A DNA stretch of 5,985 nucleotides. Source: Mycobacterium sp. (GTDB lineage Bacteria; Actinomycetota; Actinomycetes; Mycobacteriales; Mycobacteriaceae). The notes under the pieces are model-generated. The model was given only the letters and a program-made list of their open reading frames with translations. It ran no database searches and was not told the origin of the DNA. Numbering within the stretch: the stretch's first letter is position 1; every line of letters begins with the position of its first letter. Shown piece by piece: positions 5,525 through 5,985 of this stretch. The stretch is taken from positions 1-5,985 of the forward strand of contig JAFAQO010000250.1 of the NCBI GenBank assembly GCA_019246375.1, in the 5' to 3' direction. Position numbers and translations under genes: made by a program.

Positions 5525-5638
5525 TCAGTCGGCAGCATCGGCGATGTTTACAACCGGGAATGCCTCCACTTTCAGTATCACGCGGTAGAACGTCACCGAC
5601 CGCAAGAGCGATTCGACATATGGGATGACGTAGTCCAC
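5525..5638 (-). pseudogene. Inverted N-terminal VOC gene fragment
   Basis: Read from GTG 5638, this frame gives VDYVIPYVESLLRSVTFYR, nearly the same as VOC residues 7-25 (substitutions Q12P and K18L). It then continues VILKV, compared with DVIGLKV in the intact gene (two codons missing), before diverging completely and stopping at TGA 5527-5525 after 37 codons. Only helix 1 and the flanking strands of a VOC domain remain, so it cannot fold as one. It is either a decayed, truncated duplicate of the neighbouring gene or the stub of a former paralogue. It lies in the 251-base gap between the VOC gene and the convergent TetR gene, which otherwise shows nothing recognisable. Confidence 0.75.
5581..5638 (-). 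repeat. Right arm of the 58-bp inverted duplication (intergenic)
   Basis: This is the reverse-complement partner of 5111-5168, 93% identical. Similarity drops sharply beyond the left edge at the nucleotide level, though a few shared codons (GTG AT- CT- AA- GTG) suggest homology extended about five codons further before decaying. The bases beyond the right edge (5639 onward) are not clearly alike, apart from a scattered CGGT and TTT. Confidence 0.93.
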
Positions 5639-5721
5639 TGCTCGCCAAAGACCGAGCGGGAGTCAATTGATTTAAGGTCGCGTCATCGCGGCGGCCGGCC
5701 CAGCGGCTGGAGTTCGACCCC

Positions 5722-5985
5722 TCAGGTAATGGGGCTGGGTTTGGCCAGGTAGCGCTCAATAGTCGGTCCAACCCAGGCGACCACATCCTCGATTTCTGCG
5801 GAGGCAAGCGGCTCGATCTTCAACTGGTAGCGCGCGAACGCCAACCCGACCAGATGACTCGCGACCAGCTCCACTCGCAGCTCGGCGTCGCGCACCCCGA
5901 ATTCGGCGGCGACGCGCTCAGCCACCGGGCCAGCAAGGCTGTCGTGCAACACGTTTCGTGCCTGCGGTTGGATGGTCGCCCCGCG
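5722..5985 (-). CDS. TetR family regulator, C-terminal part only (gene continues beyond the window)
   Basis: The frame is open from the right edge of the window to the TGA at 5724-5722, giving 87 residues that lack a start and the DNA-binding domain. The sequence SHLVGLAFARYQLKIEPLAS followed by EIEDVVAWVGPTIERYLA matches the end of the ligand-binding domain of TetR regulators common in actinomycetes (TetR_C_16-like, from memory). The last helix, VGPTIERYLA, is the usual dimerisation helix, and the protein ends a few residues later, so the C-terminus is complete. It runs towards the VOC gene and its inverted relic. Its operator and targets lie outside the window. An internal GTG at 5952 is not a plausible start because the family homology begins further upstream. 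Confidence 0.8.
   Translation of the reverse strand, partial: RGATIQPQARNVLHDSLAGPVAERVAAEFGVRDAELRVELVASHLVGLAFARYQLKIEPLASAEIEDVVAWVGPTIERYLAKPSPIT

Noticed and set aside
5442..5807. Minus-strand frame of 121 codons across the inverted VOC copy and the TetR end
   Set aside because: It overlaps the well-supported TetR C-terminus in a different frame and is not the frame in which the VOC relic is readable.

Overview
The window is GC-rich DNA with GTG and ATG starts and protein families typical of actinomycetes: a WHG-type TetR regulator, an acid-transporter-like MFS protein, a Peripla_BP_6 protein and a VOC (glyoxalase-fold) protein. A mycobacterium or close relative is my best guess, from codon use, a likely leaderless promoter and the style of the 127-aa hypothetical protein. 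No gene here fixes the species. The layout is accessory-like: short genes on alternating strands, no long operon, several gene-poor gaps and at least one gene relic.

Left part (1-1140): a TetR regulator (58-720, +) is preceded by a perfect 8+8 bp inverted repeat (25-48), its probable operator. A purine-rich ribosome binding site on the minus strand at the very edge (8 to 1) implies a divergent gene starting just left of the window, so the operator probably serves both directions. A 95-aa hypothetical gene (851-1138, -) converges on the regulator.

Middle (1139-3202): a 688-base stretch without a convincing gene holds two imperfect long inverted repeats, an 8-bp direct repeat around AGGAGGA, and a possible 30-codon gene relic. 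It is followed by a 432-aa MFS transporter (1827-3125, +).

Right-middle (3203-4862, minus strand): a 338-aa substrate-binding-protein-like gene has no signal peptide and no transporter partner genes. A short in-frame ORF with its own ribosome binding site ends 9 bases before its start. Upstream lies a 127-aa hypothetical gene with a good ribosome binding site.

Right end (4863-5985): a 125-aa VOC protein (5093-5470, +) lacks two of the usual metal-ligand positions. Past its stop codon, in reverse orientation, lies a 58-bp copy (54 of 58 identical) of its own codons 7-25, inside a broken 37-codon reading frame (5638 to 5525, -). This inverted partial duplication is the most unusual structure seen. 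A read-through VOC mRNA could fold its 5' coding region onto its 3' tail. The window ends inside a second TetR-type gene (5722-5985, -), of which only the C-terminal domain is visible.

The genes do not form an obvious pathway. A small-molecule sensing and import theme is plausible (two TetR regulators, an MFS importer, a cytoplasmic ligand-binding protein, a VOC protein), but that is inference. I found no rRNA, tRNA, CRISPR array, transposase or convincing rho-independent terminator.
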